A DNA stretch of 64,000 bases from Fictibacillus macauensis ZFHKF-1 (GCF_000269865.1 NZ_AKKV01000024.1:62001-126000); one strand, 5' to 3'. Positions 33,575 through 43,697 are shown, counted from the stretch's first letter. Translations and numbers: made by a program. Notes: generated by a model not told the origin, from the letters alone.

Positions 33575-35971
33575 TTATTTACTAGGAACCAAGGTTAGCG
33601 TCGTTCCCTTTTTAAAAGCACGTTCATCTGTGTACGTCCTATGGTAATTACCATCCACCCAATCGCTGATTTGATCATCATACCATTCACTTAAAACATG
33701 GCCAGATTGCCCAGGAGCAACCACATTATCACTTTGATTGGGTTTTGCCATATCTATAACTGTTCGCCAAGCAGCACCATGATCAACGCTTCCCGTTTCT
33801 TCATCCCAACCAGCAGCTCCAACTGTTACCCGACTGCCGCCAACAGCATACGGTTTCGGGTTAAAAAAGAGATTCAGCGGCTTAATCGCTGCTAATGGAT
33901 GTGTAAACCGCGCAACATGATATTCTCCCCACTGCCACTTATCAAGATCTGTTCCTTGCATCTTTTCAATAGCGGCAACTGTGTGTTTAAAGCTTTTTTC
34001 AGCAACACGTTGCAACCCACCGGCTTCCTTCATCCAAGGACCAGGCTTTCCTTTAGCTGCCCGTCGAATCAGTTGATCCGTTACTTGTGCTTGCCCATCA
34101 AACATTCGTAACACTTTTTTATTGATTTTTTTCGCAAATAAAACGCGTGGCAAATCTTCCATCCATAAATTAAAAAGTAAAGGTGCCGCTAAATGCGCAT
34201 CATCCTTTTGATTCCATTTTTCCAAGAGGGCGATCGCTTTCTTTTCCTGTGAAGTAAGGGAGGACTTTTTCAATAATGGTACTAAAATTGGTAGCATCTC
34301 TCTAGCTTGTAAATTATGATGATCGGTTTGGAGACTTTTCATATCTGCTAGGGAAAATTGTTTCTTACTTCTCAGCACTTCCTTAATACGTGCTTCACGA
34401 TAAGGCTGCGCCCATGTGTCGGTTAAATGATACGGATACTCCTTCCCAATAACCTGATTATTAGCCGTAGCGATAAATCCTTCTTTCGGATTAACAACGG
34501 TCGGCAGCTTTTCCCATGGAATATACCCTTTCCATTCATAACGATCATTCCATCCCGGAACTGGCAGCGAGGTATACGGCTGTTTTCGAATTGGAATTAA
34601 TCCGTTGGCACGATAAGCAATTGTTCCATCTGTAGAGGCAAACACAAAATTTTGAGCAGGCGTATGAAAATAAGTTAACGCTGCCTTAAATTCATTCCAA
34701 TTTGTTGCTTTGTTATATTGTAAGACACCTTGCAGCTCTGCTGATGGTTGTAACGCCGTCCATTTCATAGCAAGTACCTTATCACTAGAAGAATGCTGAG
34801 CAAACTCCGACATAACCGGTCCATGTCTCGTAATCGTCACTTCATATGGAATCGTGGACTCTCCCTTTACTTTAATCGGCTCTGACACCGTTGTGGCTCT
34901 CTCCCACTTTCCTTTATAAAGAAATTCATGTTTATTTTTAGGATTTCGTTTTTCAATATATAAGTCTTGAACATCTGGTCCGACATTCGTTACTCCCCAT
35001 GCTATGTGATCATTAGACCCAAGAATTACACCGGGTACTCCAGCAAAAACAACACCTCTCACATTTTGAGTATCATCTTGTAAATGGGTTTCATACCAGA
35101 TCGACGGTGTAGCTAAGCCAAGATGCGGATCGTCAGCTAAAAATGGTTTACCAGATGCTGTTTTTTCCCCACTTACTACCCAGTTATTAGAACCATTAAA
35201 GCGATGAGGGATCACGGCTTTTGCCATACTTTTCGTAACATCAATATTGGACTGCTGTGCAGCTTCAATAACATCAGGTGCACCAGTAGGATAGGAAGGA
35301 AACAAGTCGAAAGCTTGTTCTTTAGAGAAATGTTGTAGCAGATAATAGCGGAACGCTTGACCTTCCCAATGGCCACCAAGATCAAACGCCATATATTTAC
35401 CAATGGTTAATGAATCAATTGGCGTCCATGCGCTTGGCTCATAGCCTGCGAGTATAAATTCAATCGGAAGTGCATGATTCCCTTTTGCTTCTTTTAAATA
35501 GGCGTTTACACCATCTGCATACCATTGTAGCGCCTGCTTTGCCTGAGTTGAATAGTGTTTATAAGAAGCTTGCGCCGCTCTTCGTAATCCAAGTGTGCGG
35601 AAATAGCGGTCTTTATCAATCGTCTTTTTGCCTATTACTTCACTTAGTTCACCCGATGCTTGTCTTCTACTTAAATCCATCTGAAACATGCGGTCTTGCG
35701 CTGTTACATATCCTTGAACCATATACAAATCTTTGGTGCTTTTTGCTTTAATGTGGGGAACGCCTTTTGTATCTCGTATTGCAGAAACCTTATAATCAAG
35801 CCCATCGATTACAACTTCTCCACTAATTACGGGTTTACTTTTATTCACTTTCCAATAGGCAACGGAGCTCCCTATACCAAGAAGCATAACGAGTGAAGCT
35901 AACAGTATAATGGTGATTTTCCACCATTTTCTTGATGGCGTTTTTTTGTAATCCGTTACGACTTTTGCCAT
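33575..35971 (-). CDS. Penicillin acylase-family N-terminal nucleophile hydrolase
   Basis: A 798-residue precursor of the penicillin amidase (S45) family, which cleaves amide bonds of beta-lactams, N-acyl-homoserine lactones or related compounds. An N-terminal membrane segment (about 18-40) suggests it is anchored outside the cell. The alpha chain runs to about residue 260; Ser261 in NGSNNWVVSG is the nucleophile released by self-cleavage, and LADDPHLGL follows. The late Asn-containing region and VGGSRVTVGAAG near the end are family features. The substrate cannot be read from sequence. Single gene. Confidence 0.92.
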   Translation of the reverse strand: MAKVVTDYKKTPSRKWWKITIILLASLVMLLGIGSSVAYWKVNKSKPVISGEVVIDGLDYKVSAIRDTKGVPHIKAKSTKDLYMVQGYVTAQDRMFQMDLSRRQASGELSEVIGKKTIDKDRYFRTLGLRRAAQASYKHYSTQAKQALQWYADGVNAYLKEAKGNHALPIEFILAGYEPSAWTPIDSLTIGKYMAFDLGGHWEGQAFRYYLLQHFSKEQAFDLFPSYPTGAPDVIEAAQQSNIDVTKSMAKAVIPHRFNGSNNWVVSGEKTASGKPFLADDPHLGLATPSIWYETHLQDDTQNVRGVVFAGVPGVILGSNDHIAWGVTNVGPDVQDLYIEKRNPKNKHEFLYKGKWERATTVSEPIKVKGESTIPYEVTITRHGPVMSEFAQHSSSDKVLAMKWTALQPSAELQGVLQYNKATNWNEFKAALTYFHTPAQNFVFASTDGTIAYRANGLIPIRKQPYTSLPVPGWNDRYEWKGYIPWEKLPTVVNPKEGFIATANNQVIGKEYPYHLTDTWAQPYREARIKEVLRSKKQFSLADMKSLQTDHHNLQAREMLPILVPLLKKSSLTSQEKKAIALLEKWNQKDDAHLAAPLLFNLWMEDLPRVLFAKKINKKVLRMFDGQAQVTDQLIRRAAKGKPGPWMKEAGGLQRVAEKSFKHTVAAIEKMQGTDLDKWQWGEYHVARFTHPLAAIKPLNLFFNPKPYAVGGSRVTVGAAGWDEETGSVDHGAAWRTVIDMAKPNQSDNVVAPGQSGHVLSEWYDDQISDWVDGNYHRTYTDERAFKKGTTLTLVPSK

Positions 35972-36178
35972 TAGATTCCCCCCTTTTTCTATTGGTTCTC
36001 TTTTTATTGTCTATTTCCTTCATCGCCCACTGAGCAACTAAATCCATCATTTGAATTTCTGATCAGTATTAGACGAAACTTCTATGGTGCTAATAGCGCA
36101 TATCTTAAAAAAGAAGATAATATATTTGAAAGGTGAGACGGGTATCGTTTACAATGGGACGTTGAAAGGGGGACGCTC

Positions 36179-37006
36179 ATGAAAAAATGGGTTCTCATTC
36201 CACTCATCCTGCTTCTTATTTGTTTAGGAGGCGCGGGAGCTTGGTATTACTATCCTCAATATAAAATTAATAAGATGAAAGCTGCTAATTCAGTAGAAAA
36301 CGATGATAGCAATCACAAAGCTTCATCTAAAGATTCCTATATTAACCACTTAAAGAAAGCTAAGAGTCATAACCTTCATCACTTAGCACTTGGCGATTCT
36401 GTTATTCAAGGTCGCGGTTCTTCTAAAGGAGGATTTGTGAAAGAAGCCAATCAACAATTGATGAAGCTTACGGGCAAAAAAATCATACTAGATAATGAAG
36501 GAATCTCGGGAGCCACTAGTAAAGACTTACTTACATTTGTGCAATCCCCAAAAATGAGAGAGCGCCTTCACGAGGCCGATTTAATCACGATTAATATTGG
36601 CGGCAATGATCTTGTTAAGTTAGCTCTTAAAGAGGGTGTCATCCAAGCCCTTCAAGATTATCAACAAGTGAAGTCCTCCTATGAAGAAAACTTAACAGCC
36701 ATTTTTCAGTACATTCGTAAAGAAAATCCCAATGCCATTCTTGTTTATGACGAATTGTACAATGCCATCGATTCCGAAGAATCCTTTTATCCTGCGACAA
36801 AAAAACTGCTAAATGATTGGAATTTAATTGCCTATGAAGTAACGGATCAATATCGTCCGTCTGTCGTTATTCCTAGTAGTGAAGCTTTAACAACAGACGA
36901 CCGCAAAGACTGGATTTATGATTCGATTCATCCAAACGAAACAGGGCATAAACGTATTGCCGCCAAAATGGTTCGTGCTCTTCAATCGCCCTATAAAAAA
37001 GAATGA
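36179..37006 (+). CDS. SGNH/GDSL hydrolase (YpmR-like), membrane-anchored
   Basis: A 275-residue lipase or esterase-like hydrolase with an N-terminal signal anchor (residues 4-24). Catalytic blocks are visible: I LALGDSVIQG (Ser), III INIGGNDL, and V DSIHPNETGH (Asp and His). It probably deacylates an envelope or extracellular substrate. A second SGNH protein at 59451 has the same architecture and an ABC exporter beside it. The ribosome site is AAAGGGGG. Confidence 0.88.
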   Translation: MKKWVLIPLILLLICLGGAGAWYYYPQYKINKMKAANSVENDDSNHKASSKDSYINHLKKAKSHNLHHLALGDSVIQGRGSSKGGFVKEANQQLMKLTGKKIILDNEGISGATSKDLLTFVQSPKMRERLHEADLITINIGGNDLVKLALKEGVIQALQDYQQVKSSYEENLTAIFQYIRKENPNAILVYDELYNAIDSEESFYPATKKLLNDWNLIAYEVTDQYRPSVVIPSSEALTTDDRKDWIYDSIHPNETGHKRIAAKMVRALQSPYKKE

Positions 37007-37017
37007 CTACAAAAAAA

Positions 37018-37056
37018 ACGTCAATCGCTTCTTGCTGAAACGATTGACGTTTTTTA
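37018..37056 (+). terminator. Rho-independent terminator
   Basis: Stem AACGTCAATCG / CGATTGACGTT with six T, after the SGNH hydrolase gene. Confidence 0.92.
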
Positions 37057-37435
37057 GCTCATTATACCTTGCTTTTCGTTGTATACCTTCATTACAAAAA
37101 TCCGATAATTTCGTCAAAATGGAGAAAAATCACGATCTCATAGTTCAGGAACCATTGATATCAGAAATCTTACCGCTAGTTGACCGCTTTTGTGTTCTCC
37201 AATTTTTGAAGTTTCTAAATCAGGCAAGTTCGTAGCTGCCAACCCGTCAATCCTCACTTTAACCAAATAAAGAGGAAAGTGTATCTATTGACTAAATCTG
37301 AGCTCTTTTTGCACAGTCACTTTATACTCCATCTTCACTATAGCTTGATTTAACATACGTACGTTAGCCTCTTTCCTTTCTCTTCCTTTTTTGTTGTAAT
37401 GAAAGAAGGAACTTTATACATTCAAGGAGGGCTTC
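37057..37435. other. Intergenic region, 379 bp
   Basis: No gene with a ribosome site is seen. On the minus strand a 40-codon open stretch (about 37130-37250, ending LISMVPEL) reads like a coding remnant but has no start signal. The last 30 bp hold the ribosome site of the CPBP gene. No hairpin or repeat is obvious. Confidence 0.4.
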
Positions 37436-38182
37436 ATGAATAATCCACAAGCCGAGTTACAAACAATTGATATTGAGTATAAAGGAAAACGAAGCAATAC
37501 TGCCCCCATCTCATGGGGTGAACTTTTTGGCTTTATTGGTACATATATTGGCTTTAGCATTGTGAGTTATTTACTTGCACTTCTTTTTTCTCTATCCTAT
37601 GGCATTACCTTTCACTTATCGTTAGAGGACTTACAAGGAAATCCTCTGTTTGAATTATTAGATGGCGTAACGTTCCTTTGTACCATTCTCGTTTTTAAAC
37701 GCGTACGGCAGTTTGTGTGGCGAAGTGTCTCCTTTGCTGCTTTAAAGAAAGGAAAAACGTACTTCCTGATCCTTCTTGCCCTTGTGCTCTGTCAAACACT
37801 ACAATATTTAATTTTCCAAGTGTGGGGAATTGAAACACCGCAAGCTGACAATGACAGTAACATTCTACTCCCTAAAGCACTCGAATTGATCTTTTTTATC
37901 ATTAGCACATGTATTGTCGCTCCCATTACAGAAGAATTGTTTTTTCGAGGCATTCTCTATCGCTTTGTGACAGATAAATTTCACTTTACACTTGGCATTC
38001 TTGTTTCAGCGGCTGTATTTGGATCATTGCATTTCGGCTATCCACTTGCCGCGGGATTAATGGGCGTAATTTTTGCTTTACTTTACTACTTAACGAAATC
38101 ACTTGTTCCAGGAATTGTTGTTCATGCATTATGGAATAGTTATGTGACGGTGTCTGCTATTATAGCCACGTACAGTTTCTAA
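37436..38182 (+). CDS. CPBP (CAAX/Abi) family intramembrane metalloprotease
   Basis: A 248-residue membrane protein with about seven helices. The Abi/CPBP motifs are EELFFRGILYR (Glu-Glu and Arg), FGSLHFG and HALWNS, which together supply the metal site. Family members process peptides or act as bacteriocin self-immunity proteins. AAGGAGG lies before the ATG. Single gene. Confidence 0.88.
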   Translation: MNNPQAELQTIDIEYKGKRSNTAPISWGELFGFIGTYIGFSIVSYLLALLFSLSYGITFHLSLEDLQGNPLFELLDGVTFLCTILVFKRVRQFVWRSVSFAALKKGKTYFLILLALVLCQTLQYLIFQVWGIETPQADNDSNILLPKALELIFFIISTCIVAPITEELFFRGILYRFVTDKFHFTLGILVSAAVFGSLHFGYPLAAGLMGVIFALLYYLTKSLVPGIVVHALWNSYVTVSAIIATYSF

Positions 38183-38190
38183 AACACAAT

Positions 38191-38222
38191 AAAAAAAGAG
38201 GCGCTAACTGCAGCAGCGCCTC
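38191..38222 (-). terminator. Terminator, mainly for the leftward transcript
   Basis: Stem GAGGCGCT / AGCGCCTC with a seven-base T run on the minus strand only. It lies 160 bp after the 87-residue gene below and just after the CPBP gene. Confidence 0.65.
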
Positions 38223-38380
38223 CTATGTATAGGGGACCTTTATTATCTCATTCATTTTTAATAATGGTAAGAATCGACAGCCTTGCGTCCACATGCCTAT
38301 ACAATCTTAAAATGAAAAGCGAATGGAGAAAAAAGGGGCCGATCTTACCCTTTTTGTACATATTTTCTCTATGTGGTTTG

Positions 38381-38644
38381 TCACAAATAACGTACTTGTT
38401 GCTTAATATAGCGTCGAACATACCGATAAAATGCCATAAAGTCCTGTTTATTTGTAAAAATATTTTTCATGGACTGTACTTGCGGTAAAATACCGTGTTG
38501 ATTAAACAACACAGATGTAATACCTCGATAAAATTCTTGTCCATCACTTTTATAGATTGTAGTCTCAATATAAACGATTTTAGTAGACGCCACGGGATGA
38601 TCATTAACTGGTTGAACGTCCAAAACAGAAAGTTTATATTTCAT
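38381..38644 (-). CDS. Hypothetical protein (87 aa)
   Basis: An 87-residue protein with a good ribosome site (GAGGAGATG). The N-terminal half is predicted as beta strands (KLSVLDVQPV, KIVYIETTIY) and the C-terminal half as a basic, aromatic helix (FMAFYRYVRRYIKQQVRYL). No cysteines or membrane segment. Family not recognised. Confidence 0.65.
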   Translation of the reverse strand: MKYKLSVLDVQPVNDHPVASTKIVYIETTIYKSDGQEFYRGITSVLFNQHGILPQVQSMKNIFTNKQDFMAFYRYVRRYIKQQVRYL

Positions 38645-38854
38645 AAAGATTCATCTCCTCTTTCGACGGCTATCGCTAGTAGATAAATCGTGCTTTTTCG
38701 TCTTCTTATTATGTTTTTTGTCCCGAAAAAAAGATAGGTCTAAAGGCTTGTTTTCGACATGTCTGACCTCATGTTTTTATAGGACAAATTTATCAACATA
38801 GGAATTTAGACATATAGACCTACTAACATTTTTTTGAATTAGTCGCAACGTCGC

Positions 38855-38883
38855 TTGTTATAAATTAACAATCGGGATAAAAT
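38855..38883 (+). promoter_or_regulatory. SigA promoter of the Hol-Tox-like gene
   Basis: TTGTTA (38855-38860), 17-bp spacer, TAAAAT (38878-38883), about 80 bp upstream of the peptide start, leaving a 5' leader. Confidence 0.6.
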
Positions 38884-38962
38884 AGTAACATACGTAATAG
38901 CCGCTATCGCCCATTTCCATCAGTCATTCTCGTCCGGACTTGGTTATAGGGGAGGGTATGGT

Positions 38963-39046
38963 ATGACAGTATTCGAAGCAATGTCATTAATGATCGGTTT
39001 TTCAATGCTCGTTCTCACCATTATTCGCTCCAAGGATAACGACTAA
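38963..39046 (+). CDS. Hol-Tox-like 27-residue membrane peptide (putative type I toxin)
   Basis: A 27-residue peptide starting MTVFEAMSLMIGF and ending in a basic/acidic tail (IRSKDND). It has a strong ribosome site (GGGGAGG, seven bases before ATG), one hydrophobic helix and its own promoter. The start MTVxEAxxLMIxF is the hallmark of the putative holin-like toxin (Hol-Tox) peptides of Firmicutes, small membrane toxins often paired with an antisense RNA. A convincing antisense promoter was not found, so the antitoxin remains open. Confidence 0.7.
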   Translation: MTVFEAMSLMIGFSMLVLTIIRSKDND

Positions 39047-39104
39047 AAAACATAATTGTTCATGCTTATAGTATAAGTCATGCGTCAACATGGCTTTCCT
39101 ACCT

Positions 39105-39140
39105 AAAAAACACACCAAGGATTTTCTCCTGGTGTGTTTT
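39105..39140. terminator. Terminator of clpE (bidirectional)
   Basis: Stem AAAACACACCA / TGGTGTGTTTT just after the clpE stop, also facing the Hol-Tox-like gene. Confidence 0.88.
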
Positions 39141-39148
39141 CTCATGAT

Positions 39149-41320
39149 TTAATTTTGTGCAACTACATCAGACTGTACACTAATTGTATCATCACTTAGG
39201 CTAACTGTGATCACTTTAGGATTCTCTTCTTCTAAAAGAACATCCGCAATTTGATCTTCTACTTTTTCTTGAATGACTCGACGTAACGGACGAGCACCGA
39301 ATGCTGGATGGTAACCGAGCTCAGCAATTTTCTTTTTCGCTTCATCTGTAAAGGTAATCGTAATACCTTGTTCACCTACATTGTCAATAAGCTCTTCTAG
39401 CATTAGATTAACAATTTGGATTAGATCTTGCTCTTTTAAAGACTGGAATTGAACGATACTATCAAAGCGATTCAAAAATTCTGGTTTAAAATAGGAGCCA
39501 ATCGCATCAAGAATGTTTGTTTCTTTTTCAACAGCTGCAAGCTCATTTGTAAAACCTAATTGACGCGTTTGTTTTACACCAGATCCCGCATTGCTTGTCA
39601 TAATAATTACGGTATCTTTAAAGCTTACTGTGCGTCCTTGACTATCAGTTAGACGACCATCCTCCATAATTTGTAGAAACATATGCTGTACATCTGGATG
39701 TGCTTTTTCTATTTCATCTAATAAAATAATGCTGTAAGGCTTGCGACGAACAATTTCTGTTAGCTGTCCTGCTTCCTCATGGCCAACATAGCCTGGAGGT
39801 GAACCAATTAATTTTGAAACGGCATGTTTCTCCATATATTCACTCATATCAAGACGAATCATTGCATCTTGATCACCAAATAGTTCGCCTGCTAACGACT
39901 TCGTAAGCTCGGTTTTCCCGACACCTGTTGGTCCTACAAATAGAAAGGATCCAATCGGACGGTTTTTCGCTTTTAAACCGGCGCGACTTCTACGAATTGC
40001 TTTGGCCACTTTATGAACCGCTTCCTCTTGTCCAATCACACGTTGCGCTAAGTTGTGAGCTAAATCTTTTAATTTAGCTTGCTCATCACCTTGAAGTTTA
40101 CGAACCGGAATGCCTGTTTTTTGTTCAACAATTTTTTGAATATCTTCAATCGTCACTTCTGCTTTTTGTTGTTCACCAGCTTCAGCTAGTTTCTCTTGAA
40201 TTTGAAGCTCTTCTTGGCGAAGTTTTGCTGCTTTTTCATAATTTTCTTGTGCGGCAGCTGCTTCTTTTTCTTGTGCAATAGTTGCCAATCGTTCTTCTAA
40301 TTGTGCGCTTTCTGTCCCTGAATGTAACAGATTAATTTTTGAACCAGCTTCATCCATTAAATCAATGGCTTTGTCTGGTAAAAAACGATCTTGAATATAA
40401 CGATGTGACAGTGTTACACATGCTTGTAGAACTTCTGTTGAAAAAGTAACCTCATGAAAAGCTTCATATTTAGGCGCTAACCCTTTAAGAATTTCAAATG
40501 CTTTTTCTGGTGTTGGTTCATGAACAAGCACCGGTTGAAAACGGCGTTCTAGAGCAGCATCTTTTTCAATTTTACGATATTCCTTTAGCGTCGTTGCACC
40601 AACAAGCTGTAATTCACCACGTGCTAGTGCTGGTTTTAAAATATTGCCTGCATCCATCGAGCCTTCCGCAGAACCTGCACCAACGATTTGATGAATCTCA
40701 TCGATAAACAAGATGACATTTTTTCGTTTTTGCAACTCACTAATTAATTGTTTCATTCGTTCTTCAAATTGTCCACGCACCCCTGTATCTGCCACTAAGG
40801 AAGCAACATCTAACAAGTACACTTCTTTAGAAGCTAATTTAGCAGGTACGGTTCCCTCAACAATCTTCATTGCTAATCCTTCTGCGATTGCTGTTTTACC
40901 AACACCAGGTTCTCCAATAAGAACGGGATTATTTTTATTGCGTCGATTTAAAATCTCAATAACACGATTTATTTCCTCTTCACGACCAATAACAGGATCA
41001 ATCAGTCCCGCTTTTGCTAAGGATGTTACATTTTTACCAAAATGATCGAGAAATCCTCCACCACCATTGCCATCTTCTTGTGTTTTTGACTGTTTTTGTT
41101 GTTGTTGAAAATTAGCTGAATTCATACTACCGAACATTTGTTTAATCAAGTCATCAAAAGATGAGAATTGGTTCATGCCATTTCCTCCTCCTGTTGCTTT
41201 CAAATATTGAGTAGCTTCGTTATAACATGATGAACAAAGCGTAACTTCTTTATGTTTTTGATTAATCATGACATTTAATTGAATGGTTGCAGGATTTACT
41301 TTACATTGTTCACATAACAT
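39149..41320 (-). CDS. clpE: ATP-dependent Clp protease ATPase ClpE
   Basis: A 723-residue Hsp100 ATPase that unfolds proteins for ClpP under heat or disulfide stress. The N-terminus has the ClpE-specific zinc finger (Cys3, Cys6, Cys29, Cys32). Two AAA domains follow, with Walker A GEPGVGKT and GPTGVGKT, and a UVR-type coiled segment between them. AAAGGAGG precedes the ATG. Two CtsR operators sit on its promoter. Confidence 0.97.
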   Translation of the reverse strand: MLCEQCKVNPATIQLNVMINQKHKEVTLCSSCYNEATQYLKATGGGNGMNQFSSFDDLIKQMFGSMNSANFQQQQKQSKTQEDGNGGGGFLDHFGKNVTSLAKAGLIDPVIGREEEINRVIEILNRRNKNNPVLIGEPGVGKTAIAEGLAMKIVEGTVPAKLASKEVYLLDVASLVADTGVRGQFEERMKQLISELQKRKNVILFIDEIHQIVGAGSAEGSMDAGNILKPALARGELQLVGATTLKEYRKIEKDAALERRFQPVLVHEPTPEKAFEILKGLAPKYEAFHEVTFSTEVLQACVTLSHRYIQDRFLPDKAIDLMDEAGSKINLLHSGTESAQLEERLATIAQEKEAAAAQENYEKAAKLRQEELQIQEKLAEAGEQQKAEVTIEDIQKIVEQKTGIPVRKLQGDEQAKLKDLAHNLAQRVIGQEEAVHKVAKAIRRSRAGLKAKNRPIGSFLFVGPTGVGKTELTKSLAGELFGDQDAMIRLDMSEYMEKHAVSKLIGSPPGYVGHEEAGQLTEIVRRKPYSIILLDEIEKAHPDVQHMFLQIMEDGRLTDSQGRTVSFKDTVIIMTSNAGSGVKQTRQLGFTNELAAVEKETNILDAIGSYFKPEFLNRFDSIVQFQSLKEQDLIQIVNLMLEELIDNVGEQGITITFTDEAKKKIAELGYHPAFGARPLRRVIQEKVEDQIADVLLEEENPKVITVSLSDDTISVQSDVVAQN

Positions 41321-41364
41321 TAGAAAATCCTCCTTTAAAGTAACGTAGGTCTATTTGATTTGAC

Positions 41365-41420
41365 TTTGACTATCTTTGACCTTGTGATTTCATTATACTT
41401 TGACCTTTTTTGACTTTCAA
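41365..41420 (-). promoter_or_regulatory. clpE promoter with two CtsR operators
   Basis: Minus-strand TTGAAA (41415-41420), 17-bp spacer, TATAAT (41392-41397). CtsR heptad repeats AGTCAAA-N3-GGTCAAA (41399-41415, within the spacer) and GGTCAAA-N3-AGTCAAA (41365-41381, downstream of the -10) match the consensus RGTCAAA-NAN-RGTCAAA. CtsR is known to repress clp genes until heat shock. Confidence 0.93.
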
Positions 41421-41529
41421 GTATTTTGCTTAAGTTTTTTTTCAAACTGTCATCACAAGAACACCTCGTTTTGAAGAGAATACACGCATTGTCCTCTAAA
41501 ATCAAATGAGATGCTGACTCTTTTTGTTT

Positions 41530-41562
41530 AAATAAAAAAGAGAACCGGATGACCGGTTCCCT
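41530..41562 (-). terminator. Terminator of the BsuPI lipoprotein gene
   Basis: Minus-strand stem GGAACCGGT / CCGGTTC with six T. Confidence 0.88.
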
Positions 41563-41566
41563 TTCG

Positions 41567-42076
41567 TTATTTAATTTCAAAATTTTGTGTTTGACGATAG
41601 TCATCATGCTCATCTTTTGCTGTAAGCCATACTTCAAGTGTATAGCTACCCGCAGGCAGGCCACTAACCATAATATCTTGTGTAAAGCTTGCACCTTGTT
41701 TGACTGTCGTTTTAGTTAATGCTTGCGTAAACATATGATTTTTACTGTACTCATATACCGTTTTTCCTTCTTTATTTTTAATACGATAGTCAAATTTCTT
41801 ACCGCTCGTAAAATGGAACGTTTTTTCTTTTTCCATCTGATTTTTTATTTCATAACGCAATACTGCCTTCCCTTTTTTCTCTTCAACTACTTTTAAAGAA
41901 GGATCCATTTTTCCTTGGACGATTCCTTGATTTCCACGATGATCTTGATGCTTCTGCTTGTCTTTCTGTCCGTCACTCATAGTAGGCGCTCCCTTCTCTT
42001 CCTTCTGCTCTGATTTTGAACTACAAGCTCCAAGAACGAGTACGACCGCCACTACTAGTACTAACCATTTCTTCAT
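41567..42076 (-). CDS. BsuPI-domain lipoprotein
   Basis: A 169-residue lipoprotein with lipobox LGAC and a charged, Lys/Glu/His-rich linker to about residue 62. The rest matches the BsuPI (intracellular proteinase inhibitor) beta-sandwich: FHFTSGKKFDYRIKNKEGKTVYEYS, MFTQAL, GLPAGSYTLEVW. The lipid anchor puts it outside, so its target differs from that of cytoplasmic BsuPI. ATG at 42076 chosen; the first ATG at 42082 has no spacing to GAGGTGA. Confidence 0.8.
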   Translation of the reverse strand: MKKWLVLVVAVVLVLGACSSKSEQKEEKGAPTMSDGQKDKQKHQDHRGNQGIVQGKMDPSLKVVEEKKGKAVLRYEIKNQMEKEKTFHFTSGKKFDYRIKNKEGKTVYEYSKNHMFTQALTKTTVKQGASFTQDIMVSGLPAGSYTLEVWLTAKDEHDDYRQTQNFEIK

Positions 42077-42199
42077 GTTCATTCACCTCGTTTATAGAAG
42101 ATGTCCTTTATATGAATAATCATACAAGGATTTTCTTGCTTAATCTATAAATACCCTTATATAAACCTTTTTAAAATACAGCTAAGGGAGGATTTTATC

Positions 42200-43603
42200 A
42201 TGAAACAAACGTGTGAATATTTACTTACAAAAATGAAAAATTTAACTAGTGAAAAAAGAGCAACAACGAATGAAGCTATATTAAGACAACATAGTATGGA
42301 TGAGTCACATCATACCCCTTCACTTCCTGATGTTGTCGTGTTCCCTGAAACGACAGAAGAGATCTCGTCCATTCTTGCATTTGCCAATCAAGAAAACATT
42401 CCGGTTGTGCCGTTTGGAGCAGGATCTAGTCTTGAAGGGCACTCCATTCCTTTACATGGGGGGATCACTCTTAGTTTCCAACGAATGAACGCGATTCTTG
42501 AAGTACGTCCGGACGATTTTCTCGTTACGTTGCAACCAGGGGTAACGACTTCACAATTAAATAACGCATTAAAGAAATACGGATTATTTTTTCCCGTTGA
42601 TCCTGGGGCTGATGCGACGCTTGGTGGCATGGCCGCTACAAATGCTAGTGGTACGACAAGTGTCAAATATGGAATCATGCGATCACAAGTCCTTAATTTA
42701 CAAGTTGTATTAGCCGATGGCAACATTATTCAAACAGGTGGATTAGCTGCTAAATCAAGCGCTGGTTATCACTTAAGCAGTTTATTTGTCGGATCAGAAG
42801 GCACGCTTGGTATATTTAGTGAACTCACTCTAAAGGTTTACGGTATTTCAGAAACGATCATTGCTGGACGTGCTGTCTTCCCTTCTGTGAAAGCAGCGAC
42901 ACAAGGTGCGATTGCTTTATTAGGTAGCACTCCTTCACTAGCGCGTGTGGAACTGGTTGATCCAGCCTCTATAGCACAAGTAAATCTTCATAGTGAAACG
43001 AATTATCCGGAACAACCCACCCTCTTTCTTGAATTTCATGGAAACGAACAAGGAACGAACCAAGATGCCCATTTTGCCAATGAACTACTGCTGACATATG
43101 GATGCAAAGCTATTGATTTTGAACGAGATTCTGCAAAACGAGCGAAATTATGGGAAGCACGCCATCATCTTGCCTATGCATTTAAACACGGATATCCTAC
43201 AAAACAAATGATGTTAACTGATGTGTGCGTTCCCCGTTCCAAACTGGCCGATGCCGTAGAATATGCCGCCACACTGATTGCTCAGTCTAGTCTCAATGGT
43301 GGTGTTTTAGGACATGTCGGTGACGGAAATTTTCATTCTATTATCATGTTTAATAAAAAGACAAAAGAAGAAGCGCAAATGGCTCATTCCATAAATGATT
43401 CAATCGTTCAATATGCCCTTGCTCATGGAGGAAGCTGTACAGGGGAACACGGCATTGGTATGGGAAAAATATCGTTTTTAGAACAGGAGCATCACGATAC
43501 ACTTCACTTAATGAAAATGATCAAACAGCAATTAGATCCTAAAGGCATCTTAAATCCAGGAAAAATCTTTAGAGAGGGTTTAAAAGATTCTCCTACTATA
43601 TAG
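42200..43603 (+). CDS. FAD-linked D-2-hydroxyacid oxidase (GlcD type)
   Basis: A 467-residue enzyme of the GlcD/D-lactate dehydrogenase family that oxidises glycolate or D-lactate using FAD. The PCMH-type FAD domain spans about 40-220 (VPFGAGSSLEGHS, PGADATLGGMAATNASGT), the catalytic/C-terminal domain includes GHVGDGNFHSII and CTGEHGIGMGK. No glcE or glcF follows. With aceBA in the same window, glycolate oxidation would yield glyoxylate, but D-lactate is equally possible. Confidence 0.9.
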   Translation: MKQTCEYLLTKMKNLTSEKRATTNEAILRQHSMDESHHTPSLPDVVVFPETTEEISSILAFANQENIPVVPFGAGSSLEGHSIPLHGGITLSFQRMNAILEVRPDDFLVTLQPGVTTSQLNNALKKYGLFFPVDPGADATLGGMAATNASGTTSVKYGIMRSQVLNLQVVLADGNIIQTGGLAAKSSAGYHLSSLFVGSEGTLGIFSELTLKVYGISETIIAGRAVFPSVKAATQGAIALLGSTPSLARVELVDPASIAQVNLHSETNYPEQPTLFLEFHGNEQGTNQDAHFANELLLTYGCKAIDFERDSAKRAKLWEARHHLAYAFKHGYPTKQMMLTDVCVPRSKLADAVEYAATLIAQSSLNGGVLGHVGDGNFHSIIMFNKKTKEEAQMAHSINDSIVQYALAHGGSCTGEHGIGMGKISFLEQEHHDTLHLMKMIKQQLDPKGILNPGKIFREGLKDSPTI

Positions 43604-43642
43604 AAATTAATGACTCTTAAACATTGGCTCTATATTGATTAA

Positions 43643-43686
43643 AAAACGAACGAAAGGAATACATACGTGTTCCTTTCGTTCGTTTT
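43643..43686 (+). terminator. Rho-independent terminator
   Basis: 17-bp stem AAAACGAACGAAAGGAA / TTCCTTTCGTTCGTTTT after the FAD oxidase; works in both directions. Confidence 0.92.
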
Positions 43687-43697
43687 CCTATCTATTA

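Noticed and set aside
38753-38759. Spo0A box (TGTCGAA on the minus strand)
   Set aside because: A single seven-base match is expected by chance several times in 64 kb, and no second site or promoter overlap was found.
39060-39100. Antisense antitoxin promoter for the Hol-Tox peptide
   Set aside because: A TTGACG and a TATACT occur on the minus strand but are only nine bases apart, so no credible promoter was established.
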